Origin: Burkholderiales bacterium
GTDB taxonomy: Bacteria > Pseudomonadota > Gammaproteobacteria > Burkholderiales > Burkholderiaceae_C
Direction: 5' to 3'
NCBI GenBank assembly: GCA_016192425.1
Contig: JACPUE010000009.1
Location: 62,001 to 126,000, forward strand
DNA: 64,000 nucleotides
Each line of letters starts with the position of its first letter. The first letter of the stretch is position 1. The position numbers and the translations under genes were made by a program. Below, one piece after another: positions 52,723 through 60,972 of this stretch. The notes under the pieces are model-generated. The model did no database searches. It was given only the letters and a program-made list of their open reading frames with translations, and had not been told where the DNA came from.

Positions 52723-54216
52723 ATGAACGCCCCTGCCGCATCCATTCTGGTGGTCGATGACGAGCCCGACCTGCGCACGCTCTACGAACTGACCCTGCTG
52801 CGCGAGGGCTACCACGTAAGCACCGCCGCTACGCTGCAAGAGGCGCACGAGCATTTGCAGACCCAGCGCTTTGACGCGGTCATTACCGACATGCGCTTGC
52901 CCGACGGTTTTGGCATGGAGCTGCTGCACGCGCTGCGCGACCAGCAGCGCCCCGAGCGCTGCGTGGTGATGACCGCCTATGGCTCGGCCGAAAACGCCGT
53001 CGAGGCGCTGCGCTCAGGTGCATTCGACTATCTCACCAAGCCGGTCGATCTGAAGCAGTTCCGCTCCGTCGTGGCCTCGGCCGTGCAAGGTGGCGAGGGC
53101 GTACCCGCCCCACGCAGCCAGCGCGCGGCCGTCTCGCGCAACGAGGCAGCGGCAGGTGTGGCCAGCAGCAACCCGGCCCTGGACCGCCTGGTGGGCGAAT
53201 CCGAGACCATGCGCACCGTCAAGCAGCGCGTGGCCAAAGTGGCCCAGGGCATGGCGCCCGTGCTTATCCGGGGCGAATCGGGCACCGGCAAGGAACTGGT
53301 CGCCCGCGCCCTGCACTCCAGCAGCCAGCGTGCAGCGGGGCCCCTGGTGGCCGTCAACTGCGGCGCCATTCCCGAGAACCTGCTCGAAGCCGAGTTTTTT
53401 GGCGCCCGCAAGGGCTCGTACACCGGCGCAACCGCCGACCGCGTGGGCTACTTCCAAGCCGCGCAGGGCGGCACGCTGTTCCTGGACGAAATAGGCGACC
53501 TGCCGCTGTCCATGCAATCCAAATTGCTGCGCGCGATCCAGGAACGCAGCGTGCGCCCCCTGGGTTCCACGCAAGAAGAAACGGTGGACGTGCGCATCCT
53601 CAGCGCCACGCACCACGACCTGGCTGCCGCCGTGCAGGCCGGACGTTTCCGCCAGGATTTGTACTACCGGCTCAACGTCATCGAGATCATCATCCCTCCC
53701 CTGCGCGAGCGCAAGGAAGACCTGCCCGCGTTGTGCCAGGCCCTGCTGGAGCGCATTGCGCGCGAATCCCATAGCCCCGTGGCCCACCTGACGCCCGCCG
53801 CCCTGGCCGCCATTGCCAGCTACCCGCTGCCAGGCAACGTGCGCGAACTGGAAAACCTGCTGCACCGCGCAGTCGCCCTGAGCGAAGGCGACGAACTGCA
53901 TGTGGACCCCTTCACCGGCAACGGCGCCCCTGCAGAAGCCTTGGCGCCCTCACCCACGCCAAGCGGCCCAGCCACCGCCCCATGCGCATCCAACGGCAGC
54001 GATGCCGCCCCTGCCCCCCCCTTGCCCAAAGACCTGCAGGCCTGGCTGGACCAGCAGGAACGCGACATCCTGGTGCGCGCACTGCACGCCAACCACTTCA
54101 ACCGCACGGCCACGGCCACCCAGCTGGGCATCAGCCTGCGCCAGATCCGCTACCGCATTGCACGGCTAAACATCCAGGGCCCGCAGGATGATCCGCATGC
54201 CGATGCCGAGCACTGA
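52723..54216 (+). CDS. pilR: Sigma-54-dependent response regulator PilR
   Basis: A 497-residue NtrC-type activator. The receiver has VVDDEPDLRTLYEL and phosphoacceptor Asp in AVITDMRLPDGFG. The AAA+ domain has Walker A GESGTGKE (about residue 183), the sigma-54-contacting loop as GSYTGA (usual GAFTGA; about 232) and Walker B GGTLFLDEIGDLPL. A Pro/Ala-rich linker precedes the Fis-type helix-turn-helix HFNRTATATQLGISLRQIRYRI. With PilS it should drive pilA expression from a -24/-12 promoter elsewhere. Confidence 0.92.
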   Translation: MNAPAASILVVDDEPDLRTLYELTLLREGYHVSTAATLQEAHEHLQTQRFDAVITDMRLPDGFGMELLHALRDQQRPERCVVMTAYGSAENAVEALRSGAFDYLTKPVDLKQFRSVVASAVQGGEGVPAPRSQRAAVSRNEAAAGVASSNPALDRLVGESETMRTVKQRVAKVAQGMAPVLIRGESGTGKELVARALHSSSQRAAGPLVAVNCGAIPENLLEAEFFGARKGSYTGATADRVGYFQAAQGGTLFLDEIGDLPLSMQSKLLRAIQERSVRPLGSTQEETVDVRILSATHHDLAAAVQAGRFRQDLYYRLNVIEIIIPPLRERKEDLPALCQALLERIARESHSPVAHLTPAALAAIASYPLPGNVRELENLLHRAVALSEGDELHVDPFTGNGAPAEALAPSPTPSGPATAPCASNGSDAAPAPPLPKDLQAWLDQQERDILVRALHANHFNRTATATQLGISLRQIRYRIARLNIQGPQDDPHADAEH

Positions 54217-54796
54217 GCCTGTTGCGCAGCCCTGGCAAGGCGGCTGGCACACCGGAGCCCATACGCTCGTCTCCCCCCATTTCGGCCTGCGGCCTGGCGG
54301 CGCCCTGGTCGATCTGATCGTGGTGCACTCCATCAGCCTGCCGCCGGGCGAGTATGGCGGGCACGCCGTGCAAGACCTTTTCATGGGCCGCCTCGACTGG
54401 GATGCACATCCCTACTTCCAGGGCATCCGGGGCCTGCAGGTATCGGCACATTTCTTCATCACCCGCGAGGGCACGCTGTGGCAGTTTGTCGATTGCGACC
54501 AACGTGCCTGGCACGCCGGGCGCTCCAGCTACCGGGGCCGCACGGAGTGCAACGACGACTCCGTAGGCATTGAACTCGAAGGGCTGGAAGGCCTGCACTT
54601 CGAACCCGCACAGTACGTAGCCCTGGCCAGCCTGTGCAAGGACCTGGCGCTGCGCTACCCGATTGGCCACGTGGCCGGGCATGAACACATTGCCCCCGGC
54701 CGCAAGGCCGACCCGGGCGTGGGCTTCGACTGGCGCCACCTGCAAGACCTGCTCGGCTGGGCGCCAGAGCGCTTCCCAGCCACCACGCGGGGCTAA
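54188..54796 (+). CDS. ampD: 1,6-anhydro-N-acetylmuramyl-L-alanine amidase AmpD
   Basis: A 202-residue zinc amidase of the amidase_2 family that recycles cell-wall muropeptides in the cytoplasm. The zinc ligands appear in VVHSISLPPGEYGG (His) and in GHEHIAPGRKADPG (His and Asp); NDDSVGIELEG is the central motif. There is no signal peptide, consistent with AmpD and not AmiD. Three in-frame ATGs (54188, 54197, 54203) are possible starts, all inside the end of pilR. The pilR-ampD order is conserved in Burkholderiales. Confidence 0.88.
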   Translation: MIRMPMPSTEPVAQPWQGGWHTGAHTLVSPHFGLRPGGALVDLIVVHSISLPPGEYGGHAVQDLFMGRLDWDAHPYFQGIRGLQVSAHFFITREGTLWQFVDCDQRAWHAGRSSYRGRTECNDDSVGIELEGLEGLHFEPAQYVALASLCKDLALRYPIGHVAGHEHIAPGRKADPGVGFDWRHLQDLLGWAPERFPATTRG

Positions 54797-54869
54797 ACCC
54801 CATCACTCCTGTGTCCAGGCCTGCACGCGCAGGCCGGGTGGTGCGCTGCACGTTTTTTTCATCCCAGAT

Positions 54870-54885
54870 ACACTACATATGGTGT
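54870..54885. promoter_or_regulatory. NrdR box 1
   Basis: ACACTACATATGGTGT matches the palindromic NrdR consensus acaCwAtATaTwGtgt at nearly all positions. It lies directly upstream of the candidate -35 of nrdA. Its start is exactly 31 bp from box 2, about three helical turns, as is typical of NrdR box pairs. Confidence 0.85.
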
Positions 54886-54886
54886 T

Positions 54887-54914
54887 TTGATTTCAATCAA
54901 GCATTACCTATAGT
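54887..54914 (+). promoter_or_regulatory. Candidate nrdA promoter
   Basis: -35 TTGATT (54887-54892), a 16-bp spacer, and -10 TATAGT (54909-54914). The -10 lies inside NrdR box 2, so NrdR binding would block RNA polymerase. The leader to the GTG start is about 80 nt. Confidence 0.6.
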
Positions 54915-54916
54915 GT
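54901..54916. promoter_or_regulatory. NrdR box 2
   Basis: GCATTACCTATAGTGT matches the right half of the NrdR palindrome well (TATAGTGT) and the left half weakly. The 15-bp gap to box 1 is canonical. The box overlaps the candidate -10. Confidence 0.75.
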
Positions 54917-54999
54917 TCGATTGATTACCATCAATTCTCCACGCGGCGCATTCTGCGCTGTTCCTTGTCTGTATTCAGCCCACTCCTTTGGAGGACACC

Positions 55000-57909
55000 G
55001 TGCCCACCACCCAGCCCAGCCCAGCTCCCGCGCTCCAGACGCCGCCCTTGGCGCCCATGGCCCCCCCCTCACCCCACGCTCTGCCCCTGCAGGGGGCGCA
55101 GAGCCTGTCCCACTACCAGATCATTCGGCGCAACGGCGCGGTGGTTCCATTCGATCCCCCCAAGATCGCGGTGGCGATGATGAAGGCCTTCCTGGCAGTC
55201 CATGGCACACAAGGCGCCGTATCGGCCAGCGTGCGCGAGGTGGTGGAGGAACTCACCCATTCCGTGGTGCGTGGGCTGCTGCGTTCACGCCCCCATGGAG
55301 GCACCTTCCACATCGAGGACGTGCAGGACCAGGTGGAACTCGGACTGATGCGCGGCGGCCACCACGAAGTGGCCCGCGCCTACGTGCTCTACCGCGAGCA
55401 GCGCGCCCAGGAAAGGCAGCGCAGCGCAGCGCCACCCGGCGATGCCCGCCCCACCCTGCATGTGACGGACGGCGCACAGCGCAGGCCGCTGGACGTGCAA
55501 GGCCTGCAGGCACTGGTGGACTCGGCCTGCGCAGACCTGGCCGCCGCAGTGCAGCCAGCACCCATCGTGCAGGAAACCCTGCGCAACCTGTACGACGGCA
55601 TTGCGGTGCAGGACGTCCACAAGGCCGCCATCCTGGCCGCACGCACCCTGATCGAGAAGGAGCCCGGCTACACCTACGCCACGGCGCGCCTGCTGCTGCA
55701 CTCCATTGTCCGGGAAGTGCTGGGCCACGAGCAGACGCACGCCGAGCTGGCCCCGCACTACGGTGAACAGTTTGTCCAGGGCCTGCGCAAAGGGGTGGAG
55801 CACCACCTGCTGGACGAGCGGCTGCTGCAGTTCGATGTGCAGCGCCTGGGCGCAGCACTGGTGCCCTCACGCGATCTGCAGTTCGACTACCTGGGGCTGC
55901 AAACCCTCTACGACAGGTACTTTCTGCATGTGCAGCAACAGCGCTTCGAGCTGCCCCAGGCCTTTTTCATGCGCGTGGCCATGGGGCTGGCGCTGAACGA
56001 GATCGACCGCGAGGCCCGCGCCATCGAGTTCTACGAGGTACTTTCTTCCTTCGACTTCATGTCGAGCACACCCACCCTGTTCAACAGCGGAACGCCGCGC
56101 CCGCAGTTGTCGAGCTGCTACCTCACCACCGTGCCCGACACGCTGGACGGCATCTACGAATCCATCAAGGAAAACGCCCTGCTGTCCAAGTACGCAGGCG
56201 GCCTGGGCAACGATTGGACGCGCGTGCGCGCACTGGGCAGCCACATCCAGGGAACCAATGGCCAATCCCAGGGCGTGGTGCCTTTCCTCAAGGTGGTCAA
56301 CGACACCGCCGTGGCCGTGAACCAGGGGGGCAAGCGCAAGGGCGCAGTGTGCGCCTACCTGGAGACCTGGCACCTGGACATTGAGGAATTCCTGGATCTG
56401 CGCAAGAACACAGGCGACGACAGGCGCCGCACGCACGACATGAACACGGCGCACTGGATCCCTGATCTGTTCATGAAGCGCGTGGCTGAGAACGGCCTCT
56501 GGACCCTGTTCTCGCCCGCCGACGTGCCCGACCTGCACGACCGCTACGGCGCCGATTTCGAGGCGGCCTACCTGGCCTGTGAAGACAAGGCACGGCGCGG
56601 CGAAATCCACCCCGCCAAGACCGTGCAGGCCACGGACCTGTGGCGCAAGATGCTGACCATGCTGTTCGAAACGGGCCATCCGTGGATCACCTTCAAGGAC
56701 GCCTGCAACGTGCGCTCGCCCCAGCGCCATGCGGGGGTGGTGCACTCGTCCAACCTGTGCACCGAGATCACCCTCAACACCAGCGACCACGAGACCGCCG
56801 TGTGCAACCTGGGTTCGGTCAATCTGGCACGCCACATCAAGGATGGCAGCATCGACCATGACAAGCTGCAACGCACGGTGGCCACCGCCATGCGCATGCT
56901 GGACAACGTCATCGACATCAACTACTACGCCGTCAAGAAGGCGCGCGATGCCAACCTGCGCCACCGTCCGGTAGGGCTGGGCCTGATGGGATTCCAGGAT
57001 GCGCTGCATGCGCTGCGCATCCCCTATGCCAGCGAGGCCGCCGTTGCTTTTGCCGACCACTCCACGGAGGCGCTGTGCTACTACGCCTACTGGGCATCGT
57101 CCGACCTGGCGGCAGAGCGTGGACGCTATTCCAGCTACCCCGGTTCTCTGTGGGACCAGGGCATCTTGCCGCCCGACAGCATCGACCTGCTGGCGCGCGA
57201 GCGTGGCGGCCATGTGGAAGTGGACCGCAGCGCCACGATGGACTGGAACGCGCTGCGCCGCAAGATCGCCCGCGACGGCATGCGCAACTCCAACTGCGTG
57301 GCCATTGCACCCACAGCCACCATCTCCAACATCGTGGGGGTGGACGCATCGATCGAACCCTGCTTTGGCAACCTGTCGGTGAAATCCAACCTCTCGGGCG
57401 AGTTCACCGTGATCAACCAGAACCTGGTGAACGAGCTCAAGGCACTGGGCCTGTGGGACGAGGTGATGCTCATGGACCTCAAGCATTTCAAAGGCTCGCT
57501 GGTACCGATCGACCGTGTGCCGCAAGAGATCAAGGTGCTCTACGCCACCGCGTTCGAGATCGATCCACACTGGCTGGTGGAAGCTGCCGCACGCCGACAG
57601 AAGTGGATCGACCAGGCGCAAAGCCTGAACATCTACATGGCCGGCGCATCGGGCAAGAAGCTCGATGCGCTGTACCGGCTGGCATGGCTGCGCGGTCTCA
57701 AGACCACCTACTACCTGCGCACGCAGAGTGCCAGCCACGTGGAGATGAGCACCGTGAACAAGCGGCAGCTCAACGCTGTCTCCACCGATCTGGATGCGCA
57801 GGCCCTGGCCGCTAGCACATCAACGGCAGACACACACGATGGCGACATGCCCGCCAGCGATGTGCGCATGTGCGCCATCGACGACCCTTCCTGCGAAGCC
57901 TGTCAGTGA
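55000..57909 (+). CDS. nrdA: Ribonucleoside-diphosphate reductase class Ia, alpha subunit
   Basis: A 969-residue enzyme that reduces ribonucleotides to deoxyribonucleotides. An ATP-cone allosteric domain (about 38-130, IIRRNGAVVPFDPPKI) precedes the catalytic barrel. Active-site residues appear in PQLSSCYLTT (first redox Cys), NLCTEITL (radical Cys and Glu) and AVCNLGSVNL (second redox Cys). Radical-transfer tyrosines are in LKTTYYLRT. The tail CAIDDPSCEACQ carries the CxxC pair for thioredoxin-type re-reduction. GTG 55000 is chosen for the Shine-Dalgarno GGAGG at 54990-54994; an upstream TTG (54988) is in frame but contains that site. Confidence 0.95.
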   Translation: MPTTQPSPAPALQTPPLAPMAPPSPHALPLQGAQSLSHYQIIRRNGAVVPFDPPKIAVAMMKAFLAVHGTQGAVSASVREVVEELTHSVVRGLLRSRPHGGTFHIEDVQDQVELGLMRGGHHEVARAYVLYREQRAQERQRSAAPPGDARPTLHVTDGAQRRPLDVQGLQALVDSACADLAAAVQPAPIVQETLRNLYDGIAVQDVHKAAILAARTLIEKEPGYTYATARLLLHSIVREVLGHEQTHAELAPHYGEQFVQGLRKGVEHHLLDERLLQFDVQRLGAALVPSRDLQFDYLGLQTLYDRYFLHVQQQRFELPQAFFMRVAMGLALNEIDREARAIEFYEVLSSFDFMSSTPTLFNSGTPRPQLSSCYLTTVPDTLDGIYESIKENALLSKYAGGLGNDWTRVRALGSHIQGTNGQSQGVVPFLKVVNDTAVAVNQGGKRKGAVCAYLETWHLDIEEFLDLRKNTGDDRRRTHDMNTAHWIPDLFMKRVAENGLWTLFSPADVPDLHDRYGADFEAAYLACEDKARRGEIHPAKTVQATDLWRKMLTMLFETGHPWITFKDACNVRSPQRHAGVVHSSNLCTEITLNTSDHETAVCNLGSVNLARHIKDGSIDHDKLQRTVATAMRMLDNVIDINYYAVKKARDANLRHRPVGLGLMGFQDALHALRIPYASEAAVAFADHSTEALCYYAYWASSDLAAERGRYSSYPGSLWDQGILPPDSIDLLARERGGHVEVDRSATMDWNALRRKIARDGMRNSNCVAIAPTATISNIVGVDASIEPCFGNLSVKSNLSGEFTVINQNLVNELKALGLWDEVMLMDLKHFKGSLVPIDRVPQEIKVLYATAFEIDPHWLVEAAARRQKWIDQAQSLNIYMAGASGKKLDALYRLAWLRGLKTTYYLRTQSASHVEMSTVNKRQLNAVSTDLDAQALAASTSTADTHDGDMPASDVRMCAIDDPSCEACQ

Positions 57910-57916
57910 TCGTGCG

Positions 57917-57957
57917 CACGCAAGACGCGATCCCTGCATCGCCTTGCGTGTGTTTTG
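57917..57957 (+). promoter_or_regulatory. Long hairpin between nrdA and nrdB
   Basis: CACGCAAG (57917-57924) pairs with CTTGCGTG (57943-57950), with an inner GCGAT/ATCGC stem and a CCCTGC loop, followed by TGTTTTG. The stem is strong but the T tract is short and broken. It may be a partial terminator or an mRNA-processing/stabilising structure setting the nrdA:nrdB ratio. Confidence 0.5.
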
Positions 57958-58039
57958 ACGCAACAAATCCGCGCAGCGCAACGCAAGCGTGCTTTTCTTT
58001 TTGCAGCGCTGCTTTCATAATTCACGCACTGGAAAAACC

Positions 58040-59239
58040 ATGTTGACCTGGGACGAAGAAGTCACCTCCGCATTGGCACCTACCGCATACGCTGGTCTGC
58101 AACAACACCGCGTGGTGGACACGCCACCGCCCACATCCACCACCGCAGCATCCACACACCGCGCTGCTGCAGGCCCCACAGGCCCTGCCTGCACCGCTAC
58201 CGAATCCAGAGCACCCGGCACACACCGCATCCAGGCCGCCGACAAGCGCATCATCAACGGCAAGACCGACGTCAACCAGTTGGTGCCCTTCAAGTACCAG
58301 TGGGCCTGGGACAAGTACCTGGCCACCTGCGCCAACCACTGGATGCCGCAAGAGATCAACATGTCGCGCGACATCGCACTGTGGAAGAACCCCCAGGGCC
58401 TGACCGAAGACGAGCGCCGCATCGTCAAGCGCAACCTGGGCTTCTTCGTCACGGCAGACTCGCTGGCGGCCAACAACATCGTGCTGGGCACCTACCGCCA
58501 CATCACCGCGCCCGAGTGCCGCCAGTTCCTGCTGCGCCAGGCTTTCGAAGAAGCCATCCACACGCATGCCTACCAGTACATCGTCGAGTCGCTGGGCCTG
58601 GACGAAGGCGAGATCTTCAACGCCTACCATGAAGTCCCTTCCATCCGCAACAAGGATGAATTCCTGGTGCCGTTCATCGACACCATCATGGACCCGGCCT
58701 TCCACACCGGCACGCCCGAGAACGACCAGAAGCTGCTCAAGAGCCTGATCGTCTTTGCCTGCCTGATGGAAGGCCTGTTCTTCTACGTCGGCTTCACCCA
58801 GATCCTTGCCCTGGGCCGGCAGAACAAGATGACCGGCGCCGCCGAGCAGTACCAGTACATCCTGCGCGACGAATCCATGCACTGCAACTTCGGCATCGAT
58901 CTGATCAACCAGATCAAGCTGGAGAACCCGCAGCTGTGGACAGCGCAGTTCAAGGAAGAGACCAAGGCCCTGTTCACGCAGGCGGTCGATCTGGAGTACC
59001 GCTACGCCGAAGACACCATGCCCCGGGGTGTTCTGGGCATGAATGCTTCGATGTTCAAAGGCTACCTGCGCTATATCGCCAACCGGCGCGCACAGCAGAT
59101 CGGGCTGGAGGCACTGTTCCCCCACGAAGAAAACCCGTTCCCGTGGATGAGCGAAATGATCGATCTGAAGAAGGAGCGCAACTTCTTCGAAACCCGCGTG
59201 ATCGAGTACCAATCGGGCGGCGCACTTTCCTGGGATTAG
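58040..59239 (+). CDS. nrdB: Ribonucleoside-diphosphate reductase class Ia, beta subunit
   Basis: A 399-residue ferritin-like di-iron protein. Metal ligands appear in [10 protein letters not shown] (Asp), [13 protein letters not shown] (Glu, His), [10 protein letters not shown] (Glu) and [10 protein letters not shown] (Glu, His). The Tyr of EAIHTHAY stands at the tyrosyl-radical position. An unusual Thr/Ala/Pro-rich N-terminal segment of about 60 residues precedes the core. ATG 58040 is chosen; GGAAAAA just upstream is a weak ribosome site. It follows nrdA by 130 bp and is ended by a strong terminator. Confidence 0.94.
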   Translation: MLTWDEEVTSALAPTAYAGLQQHRVVDTPPPTSTTAASTHRAAAGPTGPACTATESRAPGTHRIQAADKRIINGKTDVNQLVPFKYQWAWDKYLATCANHWMPQEINMSRDIALWKNPQGLTEDERRIVKRNLGFFVTADSLAANNIVLGTYRHITAPECRQFLLRQAFEEAIHTHAYQYIVESLGLDEGEIFNAYHEVPSIRNKDEFLVPFIDTIMDPAFHTGTPENDQKLLKSLIVFACLMEGLFFYVGFTQILALGRQNKMTGAAEQYQYILRDESMHCNFGIDLINQIKLENPQLWTAQFKEETKALFTQAVDLEYRYAEDTMPRGVLGMNASMFKGYLRYIANRRAQQIGLEALFPHEENPFPWMSEMIDLKKERNFFETRVIEYQSGGALSWD

Positions 59240-59262
59240 TACAGCGCCATGCCACCACACAC

Positions 59263-59312
59263 AACGCCCCACATGCCACGGCACACCATGCGCCGTGTTG
59301 CAGGGCGTTTTT
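59263..59312 (+). terminator. Rho-independent terminator after nrdB
   Basis: AACGCCC (59263-59269) pairs with GGGCGTT (59303-59309), with the inner stem CACGGC/GCCGTG, and ends in a T5 run. It lies 24 bp after the nrdB stop. Confidence 0.8.
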
Positions 59313-59409
59313 GCATTCATGGAGATGGGAGGGTCCCCAACCCCATGGATCGCTTCAGGTCTTGCACAGGCCTGAAGTGCTCTCAATCCAATGACCCAAG
59401 GAGAAAATG

Positions 59410-59955
59410 ATGGCAACTGCGAAGAAACCGGCCGCCAAGAAGGCCGCCCCCGCGAAGAAAGCTGCACCCGCCAAGAAGGCTGCAGCTCCTGCGAAGAAGG
59501 CTGCACCCGCCAAGAAGGCCGCCGCCCCGGCAAAGAAAGCAGCTCCTGCGAAGAAGGCTGCACCTGCCAAGAAGGCTGCTGCTCCTGCAAAGAAGGCCGC
59601 ACCCGCCAAGAAGGCCGCTGCCCCTGCGAAGAAGGCTGCACCCGCCAAGAAGGCCGCTGCTCCTGCAAAGAAAGCCGCACCCGCCAAGAAGGCCGCTGCC
59701 CCTGCAAAGAAGGCCGCACCCGCCAAGAAGGCCGCTGCTCCTGCAAAGAAAGCTGCACCCGCCAAGAAGGCTGCTGCCCCTGCAAAGAAGGCTGCACCCG
59801 CCAAGAAGGCCGCTGCTCCTGCAAAGAAAGCCGCTCCTGCCAAGAAAGCTGCAGCCAAGAAGCCTGCCGCAGACAAACCTGCCGCTGCCCCTGCAGCGCA
59901 GACCACGCTCAACCCCCAGGCAGCCTGGCCCTTCCCTACGGGCGCCAAGCCCTGA
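59410..59955 (+). CDS. Histone H1-like lysine/alanine/proline-repeat protein
   Basis: A protein of about 181 residues, made almost wholly of Lys, Ala and Pro in repeats of the unit APAKKAA (for example APAKKAAAPAKKAAPAKKAA), with no globular domain. The tail is different: KPAADKPAAAPAAQTTLNPQ followed by AAWPFPTGAKP. Such H1-like/AlgP-like proteins bind DNA non-specifically and help compact the nucleoid. AAGGAG (59398-59403) sits 6 nt before ATG 59410, favouring it over ATG 59407. A CTTCAGG/CCTGAAG hairpin (59353-59377) lies in the leader. The DNA is a tandem repeat, so copy number may vary between strains. Confidence 0.85.
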   Translation: MATAKKPAAKKAAPAKKAAPAKKAAAPAKKAAPAKKAAAPAKKAAPAKKAAPAKKAAAPAKKAAPAKKAAAPAKKAAPAKKAAAPAKKAAPAKKAAAPAKKAAPAKKAAAPAKKAAPAKKAAAPAKKAAPAKKAAAPAKKAAPAKKAAAKKPAADKPAAAPAAQTTLNPQAAWPFPTGAKP

Positions 59956-59979
59956 GGTTCAGAACCTGGCTCTGCCCCC

Positions 59980-60008
59980 AACCCGGTGCCCTGCACCGGG
60001 TTTTTTTT
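59980..60008. terminator. Rho-independent terminator after the H1-like gene
   Basis: AACCCGGTGC-CCT-GCACCGGGTT is a 10-bp perfect stem followed by a T8 run on the plus strand. It also lies just beyond the convergent PfkB gene stop and may serve both. Confidence 0.92.
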
Positions 60009-60014
60009 GGCAAA

Positions 60015-60929
60015 TTAGGCTTCGAGTGCCTTTGGACCGAAGTCCAACGTGTAGTTTTGCGGGCCACGCGCCGCAATCTTGAGGGCGCCCATCCGGTTGC
60101 CCAGCTCGGCGCAGCGCACCAAGGGCCAGCCCTGCTCCAGCCCGAACAGCAGAGCGCCACGCCAGGCGTCACCACAACCCGTGGGATCGACCACCGCCGC
60201 GGGAGCCACCGGTGCAACCATGGTGCATTCGCCTTGCACCCAGACCTCGCACCCCTTGCCCCCCAGGGTCACGACCAGCCCCTGCACCTTGCGGGACAGC
60301 CCTGCCAGATCCAGCCCCGTGCGCTCGCACAGCATCTTGCCCTCGTAGTCGTTGACAGTGACCCAGGTGGCCTGCTCCACGAAGCGCAGCAGCTCATCGC
60401 CAGAGAACATGGGCAGGCCCTGCCCTGGGTCGAAAACGAACGGAATTCCAGCTGCGTGCATCTGCTGCGCATGCTGCAGCATGGCGTCCCGGCCGTCGGG
60501 GGCGATGATGCCCAGACGGATGCCCTGCGCGTTCTGGACGCCTATGGTTTGTGTGTGGGCCTGCATCATGGCACCAGGGTGGAAGGCCGTGATCTGGTTG
60601 TTGTCGCGGTCGGTCATGATCATGGCCTGGGCGGTGTAGGTGTCCTGTACCTGCCCCACGCAACGGGTGGTGATGCCCAGCGCCTGCAGGCGCTGCAGGT
60701 AGGACTCGCCATCGCTGCCCAACACAGCCATGGGCACTGCCTCGCCGCCCAGCAAACGCAGGCTGTAGGCAATGTTGCCAGCGCAGCCCCCAAAATCCCG
60801 GCGCAGTGCAGGCACCAGGAACGACACATTGAGGATGTGCAACTGGTCGGGCAGGATTTGCTCGGCAAACCGCCCCTCAAAGCCCATGATGGTGTCAAAG
60901 GCGAGCGAGCCACAAATCAGTACAGCCAT
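60015..60929 (-). CDS. PfkB-family sugar/nucleoside kinase
   Basis: A 304-residue ribokinase-fold enzyme. FGGCAGNIAYSLRLLGG is the first PfkB signature, and VVDPTGCGDAWRGALLFGL (about residue 250) is the second with the catalytic Asp; a Cys stands where many members have Ala. The N-terminal ICGSLAFDTI and the lid segment HILNVSFLVP fit adenosine-kinase-like members. The substrate is not certain (adenosine or a sugar). ATG 60929 is preferred; GTG 60935 is in frame. It is the last gene of the accC-prmA-DUF3426-pfkB direction. Confidence 0.83.
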   Translation of the reverse strand: MAVLICGSLAFDTIMGFEGRFAEQILPDQLHILNVSFLVPALRRDFGGCAGNIAYSLRLLGGEAVPMAVLGSDGESYLQRLQALGITTRCVGQVQDTYTAQAMIMTDRDNNQITAFHPGAMMQAHTQTIGVQNAQGIRLGIIAPDGRDAMLQHAQQMHAAGIPFVFDPGQGLPMFSGDELLRFVEQATWVTVNDYEGKMLCERTGLDLAGLSRKVQGLVVTLGGKGCEVWVQGECTMVAPVAPAAVVDPTGCGDAWRGALLFGLEQGWPLVRCAELGNRMGALKIAARGPQNYTLDFGPKALEA

Positions 60930-60972
60930 AATCACTTTCGTTGTTTCCGCCGCACCGGCAGCGATGAGGAAT

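Noticed and set aside
59410-59860. Regular repeats suggesting a CRISPR array
   Set aside because: The repeats are contiguous coding repeats without spacers, and no cas genes are nearby.
59355-59996. A minus-strand open frame reading AFFAGAAAFLAGAA repeats
   Set aside because: It is the antisense of the Lys/Ala/Pro repeat gene and has no start site signal or independent support.
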